DNA of 64,000 bases from an uncultured Oscillospiraceae bacterium (GTDB taxonomy: Bacteria > Bacillota > Clostridia > Oscillospirales > Acutalibacteraceae): NCBI GenBank assembly GCA_900539165.1, contig UQAZ01000010.1, positions 1 to 64,000 of the forward strand, read 5' to 3'. Positions 1-8,701 of this stretch are shown here, piece after piece. The first letter of the stretch is position 1. Each line of letters begins with the position of its first letter. The notes under the pieces are model-generated. The model saw only the letters and a program-made list of their open reading frames with translations. It searched no databases and was not told the DNA's origin. Position numbers and translations under genes: made by a program.

Positions 1-672
1 GTCAGCTTAAATGATATTATGACCGACAGTCCGAAAAGTGCGGACACGGCAATCGAGGAAAAGTCCGAATACAAATCGGCACCTCAGTCTGAGCCTGTGC
101 AGGACATAAGCTTTCGCTTAGTCGGAGAAATATTTAAGACATATATAATTATTGAAATGGACGGCGCAGTGTATATGATTGATAAGCACGCCGCACACGA
201 AAGAATGAATTTTGAACAGCTCAAGGCATCGACCGAGATTTCTTCTCAGGTGCTTATATCACCGATTGCCGTCAGACTTTCGGGAGACGAATATAACGCT
301 GTTGTAAATAATATTGAGCTTTATTCAAAATGCGGTTTCGCCATTGAGGATTTCGGCTCGTCAACCGTTCTTGTTCGTGAGTGTCCTTCTATACTTGACG
401 GAGAGGATGTAAAGGGCTTGATTGAGGAAACCGCCTCTAAGCTTCTTGACGGAAAAACAGATATTACTCCGGATAAGATGGACTGGATTTTTCATTCCGC
501 ATCGTGCAGGGCAGCTGTTAAGGCAGGGGATAAGACTTCGCCTTATGAGATGGAGCTGTTTGTAAAAAAACTGCTGTCTAATCCTAATATCAGATATTGC
601 CCACACGGCAGACCAGTTATGATTAAAATGTCCAAGTATGATATAGAAAAGCAGTTTGGCAGGATTCAGTAA
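1..672 (+). CDS. mutL: DNA mismatch repair protein MutL, C-terminal part (5' end outside window)
   Basis: The reading frame is open from base 1, so this is the last 223 residues of MutL. MutL links mismatch recognition by MutS to strand removal. The visible part is the C-terminal dimerisation/endonuclease domain. It carries the metal-binding motif DKHAAHERMNFE (family form DQHAxxExxxxE), then SCRAAVKAGD and CPHGRP, ending in FGRIQ. These motifs mark the nicking-competent MutL found in organisms without MutH (family knowledge). The stop TAA overlaps the miaA start by one base (TAATG), so the two are translationally coupled in the usual mutL-miaA order. The ATPase half lies to the left of the window. 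Confidence 0.95.
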   Translation, partial: VSLNDIMTDSPKSADTAIEEKSEYKSAPQSEPVQDISFRLVGEIFKTYIIIEMDGAVYMIDKHAAHERMNFEQLKASTEISSQVLISPIAVRLSGDEYNAVVNNIELYSKCGFAIEDFGSSTVLVRECPSILDGEDVKGLIEETASKLLDGKTDITPDKMDWIFHSASCRAAVKAGDKTSPYEMELFVKKLLSNPNIRYCPHGRPVMIKMSKYDIEKQFGRIQ

Positions 673-1592
673 TGAGTAAGATAAAAATTATTTGTGTAGT
701 GGGTCCTACGGCATCGGGTAAAACCGCATTGTCCGTAGAGCTTGCAAAGGCAATAAACGGCGAAATTATTTCTGCCGATTCTATGCAGGTGTATAAAAAT
801 ATGCCCATTGCCACAGCTGTCGCAACCGAGGAAGAAAAGCAGGGCGTACCTCATCATCTGACCGAATTTCTTGATGCAGATAAGGCATACAGCGTTGCGG
901 ATTTCGTAAAGGACGCAGCCGAGAAAATCAAGGATATATCCGACAGAGGTAAGGTGCCTGTCATTGCGGGCGGAACGGGACTTTTTGTTGACAGTCTGGC
1001 TAACGGCGTTACCTTTGGAGAGGTTGGCGTAATTCAGGAGATTAGGGACAGGCTTCAAGCGCTTGATAACGAAATGCTCTATAATCGGCTTAAAATGCTT
1101 GACCCTCAGGCGGCAGAAGATATACACCCAAATAACAGAAAAAGGGTTATTCGTGCTTTGGAGCTTTGTCTTGCAGGCACTACCAAAACAGAGCAAAATG
1201 AAAAATCACTTCTTGCAGGCTCGCCTTATGACGCTTTGTATATAGGAATTTCATACAGCAATCGTCAGGTGCTTTACGACCGTATAAATCGCAGGGTTGA
1301 CATTATGCTTGAAAACGGACTTGAGGCAGAGGCAAGAAATATGCTTAATCAAACGGGCAAAACAGCCTGTCAGGCAATCGGTCATAAAGAGCTTACGCCT
1401 TATATCAACGGTGAAATATCTTATGATACGGCTGTCGAGAATTTGAAAAGAGCAACAAGAAGATATGCTAAGCGACAGCTTACATGGTTTAGAAGAAATG
1501 AAAATATTAATTGGCTGATTGCGGACAAAATGACAGGTGATGAGCTTGTCGGCGAGGCAGTAAATTTAGCTAAGGATTTTATTCGGGAATGA
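672..1592 (+). CDS. miaA: tRNA dimethylallyltransferase MiaA
   Basis: A 306-residue protein of normal family length. It transfers a dimethylallyl group to N6 of A37 in tRNAs that read codons starting with U. The P-loop GPTASGKT is at residues 11-18, followed by the family block ISADSMQVYKNMPIATA. Further on are IAGGTGLFVDSL and the C-terminal RRYAKRQLTWFRRN. Its ATG overlaps the mutL stop by one base, and the next gene starts 4 bases after its stop. It therefore sits inside a long co-oriented run. Confidence 0.96.
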   Translation: MSKIKIICVVGPTASGKTALSVELAKAINGEIISADSMQVYKNMPIATAVATEEEKQGVPHHLTEFLDADKAYSVADFVKDAAEKIKDISDRGKVPVIAGGTGLFVDSLANGVTFGEVGVIQEIRDRLQALDNEMLYNRLKMLDPQAAEDIHPNNRKRVIRALELCLAGTTKTEQNEKSLLAGSPYDALYIGISYSNRQVLYDRINRRVDIMLENGLEAEARNMLNQTGKTACQAIGHKELTPYINGEISYDTAVENLKRATRRYAKRQLTWFRRNENINWLIADKMTGDELVGEAVNLAKDFIRE

Positions 1593-1596
1593 TTTT

Positions 1597-2829
1597 ATGA
1601 AAAAGCAAGCCGAAAAATTGAATAAAAGCAATTTGGCTATCATTGCGGTGATACTTGTGATTGCTATGATTGTCGGCTATGAGCTTTATGCCGTTACACA
1701 TATTCAGCTTAAAACTCAGACGGCTGTTTTATCTACCGTCTATGATAAAATCAATGCCGACGCACTTATTATAAGAGACGAGCAAGCTGTTCCTGCTTCA
1801 TCAAGCGGTGTAACCGTTGCTTGTTATGAAAACGGCGATAAGGCAAAGGTTAAGGCGAATATAGGAATGGTGTTTTCCAATGACGAAAAGGCAGCCGAGT
1901 ATGCACGATATATGGATTATCGCACCCAACTTTCGTATTATGAAAATCTGCAATCACAGACAATCGGACAGTCCTCGGATTTGATGACAGTTAATAAGGA
2001 GATAGAGCAGAAGGTTATTTCTTATGCCGACGCTCTTTCAAACGGAGGATATACCGAGGCACAGCAGAGCCTTAACAGCTCGTTGGTTAAAAAGAAGCTT
2101 GTAATCGGCGAGGAGGTAGACCTTCAAAGCCATATCAGCAGTCTTTCTGCCGAGGCTTCAAAGTATCAAGGTTCAACTCCGGACAGCTATATCACTACCG
2201 ATACATCGGGTGTATTTTACAGCTATACCGACGGCTATGAAAAGTTGGTAGATTACGATAAGGTGTGCGACAGCACCGTTGACGAATTTAATGAGCGTAT
2301 GAGCCTGATTCAGTCGGGCGAGCAAAAGAATTCAACTCAGAATTTGGGTAAGCTTGTCACGGGCTATGATTGGTATATTCAAACCGTCATACCGTCAGAC
2401 AAGGTTAAGAATATGAAAAACGGCTCAAGAGTTGAAATTGTCCTTAACGACAATCATAACCTTAATCTTAAAGCAACTGTTGTATCGGGAGCAGAACCGC
2501 AGCCGGGCGAGGAGCAAACGCTTCTTGTGCTTAAATGTAATGTGCTTAACGAAAGCATAGCAAAGCTCAGAAGCACAAAAATTGAAATCAGAACCGAAAC
2601 CTATGAGGGAATTAAAGTTCCTAATCAGGCTATACATATCGTTGACGGCAAAAAGGGTGTTTATGTTTTGATAGCCAGCCAGGTTAAGTTTAGAGAAGCA
2701 ACCGTTTTGTATAACACCGACGATTATTCTATTGTTGAATACGACTCGGAAAATGATAATGCCATTCATATTTATGATAAGATAATTACACAGGGAAAGG
2801 ATCTTCAAAATGGAAAGGTTTATACTTGA
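1597..2829 (+). CDS. HlyD-like single-pass membrane protein in the division gene cluster
   Basis: A 410-residue protein with a short basic cytoplasmic start, one transmembrane helix (about residues 12-31, LAIIAVILVIAMIVGYELYAV region) and a large outside domain. The outside part has two beta-rich lobes flanking a helical stretch of about 100 residues, followed by a barrel-like C-terminal lobe (VPNQAIHIVDGKKGVYVL). That is the layout of HlyD/membrane-fusion adaptors. No exporter ATPase or permease lies beside it. It sits directly before yggS and sepF, and its last 20 bases overlap the yggS start. This position suggests a role at the cell envelope or division site rather than a classic efflux system, but that is inference. 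Confidence 0.7.
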   Translation: MKKQAEKLNKSNLAIIAVILVIAMIVGYELYAVTHIQLKTQTAVLSTVYDKINADALIIRDEQAVPASSSGVTVACYENGDKAKVKANIGMVFSNDEKAAEYARYMDYRTQLSYYENLQSQTIGQSSDLMTVNKEIEQKVISYADALSNGGYTEAQQSLNSSLVKKKLVIGEEVDLQSHISSLSAEASKYQGSTPDSYITTDTSGVFYSYTDGYEKLVDYDKVCDSTVDEFNERMSLIQSGEQKNSTQNLGKLVTGYDWYIQTVIPSDKVKNMKNGSRVEIVLNDNHNLNLKATVVSGAEPQPGEEQTLLVLKCNVLNESIAKLRSTKIEIRTETYEGIKVPNQAIHIVDGKKGVYVLIASQVKFREATVLYNTDDYSIVEYDSENDNAIHIYDKIITQGKDLQNGKVYT

Positions 2830-3535
2830 TGAGAATAGGGTTAAAAGAACTATCGAGAATTATCAGCGAATAAAAAACGATGTTGCCGAAACCGCAGCTA
2901 AAGCGGGCAGGAACGAAAACGATGTACGCCTTATGTGCGTTACAAAGACAGTAGAGCCGGAATATATCAATCCCGTTCTTGATTTGGGTGCAGACCTTAT
3001 AGGCGAAAATAAGGTGCAGGAGTATTGCTCCAAGCTTGAAACGCTGCATCTTGACGGAGTAGAAAAGCACATTATAGGACACCTTCAAACTAATAAGGTA
3101 AAGTATATTGCAGGCAAGGTTGATATGATAGAGTCTGTTGATTCAATTAAGCTTGCAAAGGAAATAGAAAAGCAGTTTTCTAAAGCAGACAGCACGGCAA
3201 ATGTTCTTATTGAGGTGAATATAGGCAATGAGGAGTCTAAAAGCGGCTGTGATATTGCAGTGCTTGACGACTTAATTTATGAGATTGCACAGATGCCTCA
3301 TATTAAGATTAAGGGGCTTATGACCATACCTCCTATTTGTGACGAAAAAGAGGTTAGAGGTTATTTTGCAAGGATGCACGATAAGTTCTTAGAGATTAAG
3401 GAAAAGGGCATTGAAAATGTTAGTATGGATATTCTCTCTATGGGAATGAGTGCTGATTATGAGCAGGCCATTCTCGAGGGTTCAAATATTGTAAGAGTCG
3501 GCTCCGCTATCTTCGGAGCAAGGCATTATAACTAA
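2810..3535 (+). CDS. yggS: YggS/YlmE family pyridoxal phosphate homeostasis protein
   Basis: A 241-residue alanine-racemase-fold PLP-binding protein (COG0325) that buffers free PLP and has no known catalytic turnover. The PLP lysine is K46 in LMCVTKTVEP. The diagnostic blocks LIGENKVQEY, HIIGHLQTNKVKYI and the C-terminal MGMSADYEQAI...GSAIFG are all present. The start overlaps the upstream membrane protein gene by 20 bases, with AAAGGA upstream as ribosome binding site. The YggS-SepF-DivIVA order is the conserved Gram-positive division block, although ylmG and ylmH, which often sit between sepF and divIVA, are absent here. Confidence 0.93.
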   Translation: MERFILDENRVKRTIENYQRIKNDVAETAAKAGRNENDVRLMCVTKTVEPEYINPVLDLGADLIGENKVQEYCSKLETLHLDGVEKHIIGHLQTNKVKYIAGKVDMIESVDSIKLAKEIEKQFSKADSTANVLIEVNIGNEESKSGCDIAVLDDLIYEIAQMPHIKIKGLMTIPPICDEKEVRGYFARMHDKFLEIKEKGIENVSMDILSMGMSADYEQAILEGSNIVRVGSAIFGARHYN

Positions 3536-3553
3536 ACGAAGGGGAATGAAAAG

Positions 3554-4039
3554 ATGGGATTTTTTGATAAGATAAAAGACATTATGACAGACGATGCGGA
3601 CGATTTTGACGAGTATTATGATAACTCCGAGGGCTTTGTTAAGCCGCCACGACGCAGAGAAAGAGAGGAGCGAGATATTGCACCTGTCGAGAGAGAGGAA
3701 AGAGCAGAGCATACCTCTCGCCGTCAAAAGAGTGACAAGGTTGTAAACATTCACACCACTGCCCAGCTTCAGGTTGTTCTTGTTAAGCCTGAGGGATTCG
3801 AGGAGGCTGCCGCTATTGCGGATAACCTTAACGAGAGAAGAACCGTTGTTCTTAACCTTGAGAGTGCAAACCGTGAAATAGCCAGACGACTTCTTGACTT
3901 CCTTTCGGGTGTTGCATATGCAAATAACGGACAAATTAAGCGAGTTGCAAATTCCACATATATCATTACACCTTATAATGTTGATGTTATGGGCGATTTG
4001 ATTGACGAGCTTGAAAATAACGGAATGTTTTCAAAATAA
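3554..4039 (+). CDS. sepF: Cell division protein SepF
   Basis: A 161-residue protein. The N-terminal amphipathic helix (MGFFDKIKDIMT) would bind membrane. It is followed by an acidic/charged linker (residues 12-60) and the SepF core, marked by LVKPEGFEEAAAIADNL, a VVLNLE strand and RRLLDFLSGVAYANNG. SepF anchors FtsZ filaments to the membrane and shapes the septum. It lies 18 bases after yggS and 21 bases before divIVA, with AAGGGG as ribosome binding site. Confidence 0.93.
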   Translation: MGFFDKIKDIMTDDADDFDEYYDNSEGFVKPPRRREREERDIAPVEREERAEHTSRRQKSDKVVNIHTTAQLQVVLVKPEGFEEAAAIADNLNERRTVVLNLESANREIARRLLDFLSGVAYANNGQIKRVANSTYIITPYNVDVMGDLIDELENNGMFSK

Positions 4040-4060
4040 AAGCGGAGGATATGGAATATT

Positions 4061-5332
4061 ATGATTAGTTCTAAGGAGCTTAGACAAAAGGATTTAGAAA
4101 TCACTCAAAACGGCTATAATATAGCTGAGGTAGACGCACTTATGGCTGAGAGTGCCGCTACTATCGACGCTTACGAGAAGCAAAGCGGAGACCTTTATCA
4201 TAAGCTTGAAGTTTTGGCAGGCAAGATAGAGGAGTACAGACAAGAGGAGGACGCAATAAAAACTGCTCTTGTTACTGCTCAGAAGATGGCTGATAAGATT
4301 ACTAAGGAGTCAAACGAAAGCTCGGCTCTCCTTATTTCAAAGAGTGAGGAATCGGCTAAGAAAACAGTTGCGGACGCTAAGGCTGAATCGGATAAGATTA
4401 TCAGCAGTGCAAGAGAGTATTCAACAAATCTCATTGCGCAAAAGCAGGCAGAGGCTGACGAGATAATTCAAAAGGCACAGGATAAGGCTAACGAAGCCAT
4501 CTCTTCCGCAAAGATTGTTGCTCAGGATATTTTGGAGCAGGCAAAGCAAATCAGCGATGATTTAATTGCTAAGTCAAAGGCAGAAAAAGAAGCGTATGAA
4601 ATCCTTTCTGAAACAATAAAGAATGACGCTAAGGAGTTTATTGAAAAGGTAAAGGCTCTTTATAATGTAGAACTTGATGCACTCAACAGCGCAAAGCTTG
4701 ACGCAGATGAAACACCTGTCGTTGAGGAGGAAAAGACTATTTCCGAAATCGACGCTGAGGTTACGGATTTAGTAAATGAGATAGAGGAGTTTACATCATC
4801 AATTCCGGCTCCTCAGCCTCAGGAAGAATCTCAGGAAGAGTCTCAGGAAATTGCCGACGAGGAAGAAGTCGAGCAAGCAGAGCAGGAAGAGACAGAACCT
4901 GCTTTGGAGGCTGATGACGAAGACGATACGGAGTCGGAGAGCGAATTTGACCTTAACGAGATTGAATATGAAGAAATCACCGACGATGACGAAGACGAAG
5001 AGTATACAGTATCCGAGGAGGATTACGCTCCGATAATCGAAGAGGACGATGACGACGAGCCTGCCGACCCGATGGAGGCTGTTGAGGCATTCTCTCAAAA
5101 TCAAATTACACCGCTTAAATCAGACTCTGTGGTTCCTGAAATCAGCGAGGAGCCTGATATGGAAAACGACCTGTTTGATAACTCGGGGGAGCTTCCGTTT
5201 GAGGCTTACTTCAATGTAAATCAGCAGGATGTTCATAACGACAAGAGCCAAACAATTTCTCTTGTTCCGCCTGAGGACGATGATGACGAACCGCAGTCAA
5301 AGTTTAAGGGATTTTTCAAAAAGAAGAAATAA
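4061..5332 (+). CDS. divIVA: DivIVA-domain protein with long acidic C-terminal tail
   Basis: A 423-residue protein. Residues 1-60 match the DivIVA membrane-binding head (ISSKELRQKDLEITQNGYNI). This is followed by a coiled coil to about residue 215, with an Ala/Lys-rich stretch. Residues 215-410 form a very acidic, low-complexity tail with repeated DDDDEP blocks. The last eleven residues switch to basic (KFKGFFKKKK). DivIVA proteins mark negatively curved membrane at poles and septa and recruit division or wall-synthesis partners. Typical DivIVA is 150-250 residues, so the acidic tail is an extension. The ribosome binding site is GGAGGA, 11 bases ahead. Confidence 0.88.
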   Translation: MISSKELRQKDLEITQNGYNIAEVDALMAESAATIDAYEKQSGDLYHKLEVLAGKIEEYRQEEDAIKTALVTAQKMADKITKESNESSALLISKSEESAKKTVADAKAESDKIISSAREYSTNLIAQKQAEADEIIQKAQDKANEAISSAKIVAQDILEQAKQISDDLIAKSKAEKEAYEILSETIKNDAKEFIEKVKALYNVELDALNSAKLDADETPVVEEEKTISEIDAEVTDLVNEIEEFTSSIPAPQPQEESQEESQEIADEEEVEQAEQEETEPALEADDEDDTESESEFDLNEIEYEEITDDDEDEEYTVSEEDYAPIIEEDDDDEPADPMEAVEAFSQNQITPLKSDSVVPEISEEPDMENDLFDNSGELPFEAYFNVNQQDVHNDKSQTISLVPPEDDDDEPQSKFKGFFKKKK

Positions 5333-5362
5333 TTATAACAAACATATAAGGAGTATAAATTA

Positions 5363-8155
5363 ATGGATTATAACAAGACACTTAATTTGCCAAAGACAGA
5401 CTTTCCTATGAGAGCGTCACTCCCACAAAGAGAGCCTGAATTCCTCAAAAAGTGGAATGAAAACGACCAGTATAAGAAGCTTATGAAGCATAACGAGGGC
5501 AAGCCTTTGTTCGTGCTTCACGACGGACCTCCGTACGCTAACGGTGATATTCATATCGGTCACGCACTTAATAAGACCTTGAAGGACTTTATTGTCAGAT
5601 ATAAGAATATGACCGGCTTTAGCTCTCCGTTCATTCCGGGTTGGGATACCCACGGCTTGCCGACAGAGCTTGCGGCTCGCAAGAAGGCAGGTATCTCCGC
5701 AGAAACGAATATTTCCGATTTGGAGCTTCGTAAGATTTGTCGTGATACTGCCCTCGGCTTTGTTGACCTTCAAAGAGAAAGCTTTAAGAGAATGGGAATT
5801 ATTGCTGAATGGGATAATCCGTATATCACATTGCAAAAGGAGTTTGAGCAGGAGCAGATTAAGGTGTTTGCTTCTATGGCTTCTAAGGGATATATCTATA
5901 AGGGCTTGAAGCCTGTATATTGGTGTGCCGATTGTAATACTGCTCTTGCAGAGGCAGAGATTGAGTACGCAGAGGATCCGTGTCATTCAATTTATGTTAA
6001 GTTCAAGGTTACAGACGATATGGGCAAGCTTCAGGCACTCGGCGCAAAGCTTGATAAAACATATTTTGTTATCTGGACAACAACAACTTGGACACTTCCT
6101 GCAAATGTTGCTATTTGCGTAGGTCCTAATTATGAATACAGCTTGCTTAAAGCAAACGGTGAGTATTATGTAATGGCTACCGACCTTGCACCTGTTGCAA
6201 TGGCTGACGCAGGTATTACCGATTACGAAACTGTCGGTATTATCAGAGGCGACGAGCTTGAATATATGAAAACTGCTCATCCGTTCATTGACAGAACTTC
6301 ACTTGTTATCGTGGGCGATCATGTAACACTTGAAAGCGGTACCGGATGCGTTCATACTGCTCCGGGACACGGTGTTGACGACTTTATCGTTTGCAAAAAG
6401 TATAAGGAGATTCCTATTGTTGTTCCTGTTGACGATAAGGGCGTTCTTACCGAGGAGGCAGGTCAGTTTGCAGGTCTTACAACCGAGCAGGCTAATAAGC
6501 CTATCGCAGAACATCTTGAAAAGATAGGCGCACTCTTTGCACTTAAAAAGATTAAGCACCAATATCCTCATTGCTGGAGATGTCATAAGCCTGTTATCTT
6601 CCGTGCCACATCTCAGTGGTTCTGCTCGGTAGACGACTTTAAGGACGCTGCCGTTAAGGCTGCCGAGGATGTAAAATGGTATCCTGAGTGGGGTAAGGAC
6701 AGATTGCAGTCAATGGTACTTGAGCGTGCCGATTGGTGTATCTCCCGTCAGAGAAAATGGGGCGTTCCTATCCCTGTTGTATATTGTAAGGATTGCGGTA
6801 AGGAAATCATTGACGAGGATGTTATGAATAAGGTTTCTGACATTTTCGGCAAGGAAGGCTCAGACGCTTGGTATGCACACGATGCAGAATATTTCCTTCC
6901 TGAAGGCTTTAAGTGTCCTCATTGCGGTAAGGCAAACGGCTTCAATAAGGAAAGCGACATTATGGATGTATGGTTTGATTCGGGCTCATCACACGCTGCT
7001 GTTTGTAAGAACAGACCGTACCTCAAGTGGCCGGCAGATGTTTATCTTGAGGGTGCAGACCAATACAGAGGTTGGTTCCAGTCTTCGCTTCTTACTTCTG
7101 TTGCAGGCGGCAATGCAGCACCGTATAAGCAGATTATTACTCACGGTTGGACAGTTGACGGTGAGGGCAGAAAAATGTCTAAATCACTCGGCAACGGTAT
7201 CGCTCCGCAGGAGATTATCAGCAAGTACGGCGCAGATATACTCAGACTTTGGGTTGCTTCTGCCGACTATCATGCAGACATTCGTATCAGCCCTGAAATT
7301 TTGAAGCAGATTTCCGATAACTATCGTAAGATTAGAAATACAGCAAGATACTGTCTCGGAAACCTTTATGATTTTGACCCTGATAAGGATATGGTTTCAA
7401 ATGACGAGCTTGAAGAACTTGATAAGTACGCTTTGATGAAGCTTGACCGTGTTATTGATGTTGCAAGAAAGGGTTATGACGAGTACGAGTATCATACCAC
7501 AGCTCACGCACTTCATAATTTCTGCGTTGTTGATATGTCAAACTTCTACTTTGATGTTCTTAAAGACAGACTTTATACTACTGCTCCCGATTCTAAGAGC
7601 AGAAGAGCTGCTCAGACCGTATTGTATAAGGTTCTTGATGCTCTTACTCTTATTCTTACTCCGATTCTTGCATTTACCTGTGACGAGATTTGGACAGAGA
7701 TGAAGCACGATAAGTCAAGAAATCCGCAGGGACCTCTTTTCAACGATATTCCTGAGGCTGACTTTATCGAAATCGATGATGAATTTATCAGCAAGTGGGA
7801 CAGAATTCACGAAATCAGAACCGATGTTCAAAAGGCACTCGAGCTTGCAAGAAATGAAAAGGTAATCGGTAAGCCGCTTGAGGCAAAGGTTATTCTTCAC
7901 GCTCAGGGCGAACTTGCAGACTTCTTAAAGGCTGAACTTGAGGCACTTCCTGAAATTTTTATTACATCTGCTGTTGAGCTTGCAGACGGCGAAGGCAGCG
8001 TAAAGGGCGAGGTTAAGGGTCTGAGCATTACAGTCGCTAAGGCAGACGGCGAAAAGTGCGAGCGTTGCTGGAAGTTCTCCGACACAGTCGGCAGTGACAG
8101 CGAACATCCTACACTTTGCGCACACTGTGCCGCTACAATGAAAGAATTGCAATAA
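5363..8155 (+). CDS. ileS: Isoleucyl-tRNA synthetase
   Basis: A 930-residue class I aminoacyl-tRNA synthetase that charges tRNA-Ile. The HIGH motif is at residues 64-67 (NGDIHIGHALNK) and KMSKS at 604-608. The connective editing insertion has the TTTTWTLPANVA motif. A C-terminal zinc knuckle CERCW...CAHC (four Cys) is typical of the bacterial IleS form. Only 30 bases separate it from divIVA and there is no room for a T-box leader, so expression probably follows the upstream division genes. Confidence 0.98.
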   Translation: MDYNKTLNLPKTDFPMRASLPQREPEFLKKWNENDQYKKLMKHNEGKPLFVLHDGPPYANGDIHIGHALNKTLKDFIVRYKNMTGFSSPFIPGWDTHGLPTELAARKKAGISAETNISDLELRKICRDTALGFVDLQRESFKRMGIIAEWDNPYITLQKEFEQEQIKVFASMASKGYIYKGLKPVYWCADCNTALAEAEIEYAEDPCHSIYVKFKVTDDMGKLQALGAKLDKTYFVIWTTTTWTLPANVAICVGPNYEYSLLKANGEYYVMATDLAPVAMADAGITDYETVGIIRGDELEYMKTAHPFIDRTSLVIVGDHVTLESGTGCVHTAPGHGVDDFIVCKKYKEIPIVVPVDDKGVLTEEAGQFAGLTTEQANKPIAEHLEKIGALFALKKIKHQYPHCWRCHKPVIFRATSQWFCSVDDFKDAAVKAAEDVKWYPEWGKDRLQSMVLERADWCISRQRKWGVPIPVVYCKDCGKEIIDEDVMNKVSDIFGKEGSDAWYAHDAEYFLPEGFKCPHCGKANGFNKESDIMDVWFDSGSSHAAVCKNRPYLKWPADVYLEGADQYRGWFQSSLLTSVAGGNAAPYKQIITHGWTVDGEGRKMSKSLGNGIAPQEIISKYGADILRLWVASADYHADIRISPEILKQISDNYRKIRNTARYCLGNLYDFDPDKDMVSNDELEELDKYALMKLDRVIDVARKGYDEYEYHTTAHALHNFCVVDMSNFYFDVLKDRLYTTAPDSKSRRAAQTVLYKVLDALTLILTPILAFTCDEIWTEMKHDKSRNPQGPLFNDIPEADFIEIDDEFISKWDRIHEIRTDVQKALELARNEKVIGKPLEAKVILHAQGELADFLKAELEALPEIFITSAVELADGEGSVKGEVKGLSITVAKADGEKCERCWKFSDTVGSDSEHPTLCAHCAATMKELQ

Positions 8156-8161
8156 ATTAAA

Positions 8162-8189
8162 AGGCTCAAGGGATTTTTCTCTTGAGCCT
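8162..8189 (+). promoter_or_regulatory. Intergenic hairpin between ileS and lspA
   Basis: The arms AGGCTCAAG and CTTGAGCCT pair perfectly. The stem extends inward by G-T, G-C and A-T pairs to a TTTT loop. The base is followed on the + strand only by GTAAGGATTTT, which also contains the lspA ribosome binding site. The better T-run lies on the minus-strand side. It may act as a weak terminator or a stability element between the two genes. Confidence 0.5.
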
Positions 8190-8203
8190 GTAAGGATTTT
8201 AGT

Positions 8204-8701
8204 ATGAAGCATACAAAAAAGCATATTTCGTGTTCGGTTATGATTTTTCTCATAATCGCATTTGACCAAATAACTAAATATTTTGCTTCGTTAAATTTGA
8301 AAAATGCAGATGCAGTCGGCTTTATACCGGGACTTGTTCAGTTTAGATATGCAGAAAATACAGGTATGGCATTTTCTATGCTCAGCGGAGCAAGGTGGGT
8401 TTTTATCTTGGTTACGGTGATTGCCTGCATTTTGGTGCTTTACTATCTGTTTTCCGACAGATGCAAGAGCCTTTGGCTCTATTGGAGCTTGGGGGTTATC
8501 GTTTCGGGCGGTATCGGTAATTTAATTGACAGAATTAAATTTGGCTATGTTGTCGATTTTATCGAGCCTACATTTGTTGATTTTGCGGTGTTTAACATTG
8601 CCGATTGTGCCGTTACCTGCGGTGCGGTGTCGCTTATTGCGTATCTTGTTTATGATATGATTAGGGATTCTAAACAGTCAAAGGAGAACGGCAATGGCTG
8701 A
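8204..8701 (+). CDS. lspA: Lipoprotein signal peptidase (SPase II)
   Basis: A 165-residue integral membrane aspartic protease that cleaves prolipoprotein signal peptides ahead of the lipid-modified Cys. Four hydrophobic segments are visible. The family motifs are all present: FDQITKYFA, ENTGMAFSM, GGIGNLIDRIKFGYVVDFIE (first catalytic Asp in NLIDR) and FAVFNIADCAV (second catalytic Asp in NIAD). The ATG follows AAGGA. The gene overlaps the next one by 8 bases; lspA-rluD pairing is common in Firmicutes. Confidence 0.96.
   Translation: MKHTKKHISCSVMIFLIIAFDQITKYFASLNLKNADAVGFIPGLVQFRYAENTGMAFSMLSGARWVFILVTVIACILVLYYLFSDRCKSLWLYWSLGVIVSGGIGNLIDRIKFGYVVDFIEPTFVDFAVFNIADCAVTCGAVSLIAYLVYDMIRDSKQSKENGNG

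Noticed and set aside
5417..5986. 189-codon minus-strand frame inside ileS
   Set aside because: Antisense shadow; the ileS HIGH region explains the sequence.
8156..8203. T-box or riboswitch in the ileS/hisS gaps
   Set aside because: Gaps are too short and the conserved T-box bulge and specifier stem are absent; only simple hairpins are seen.
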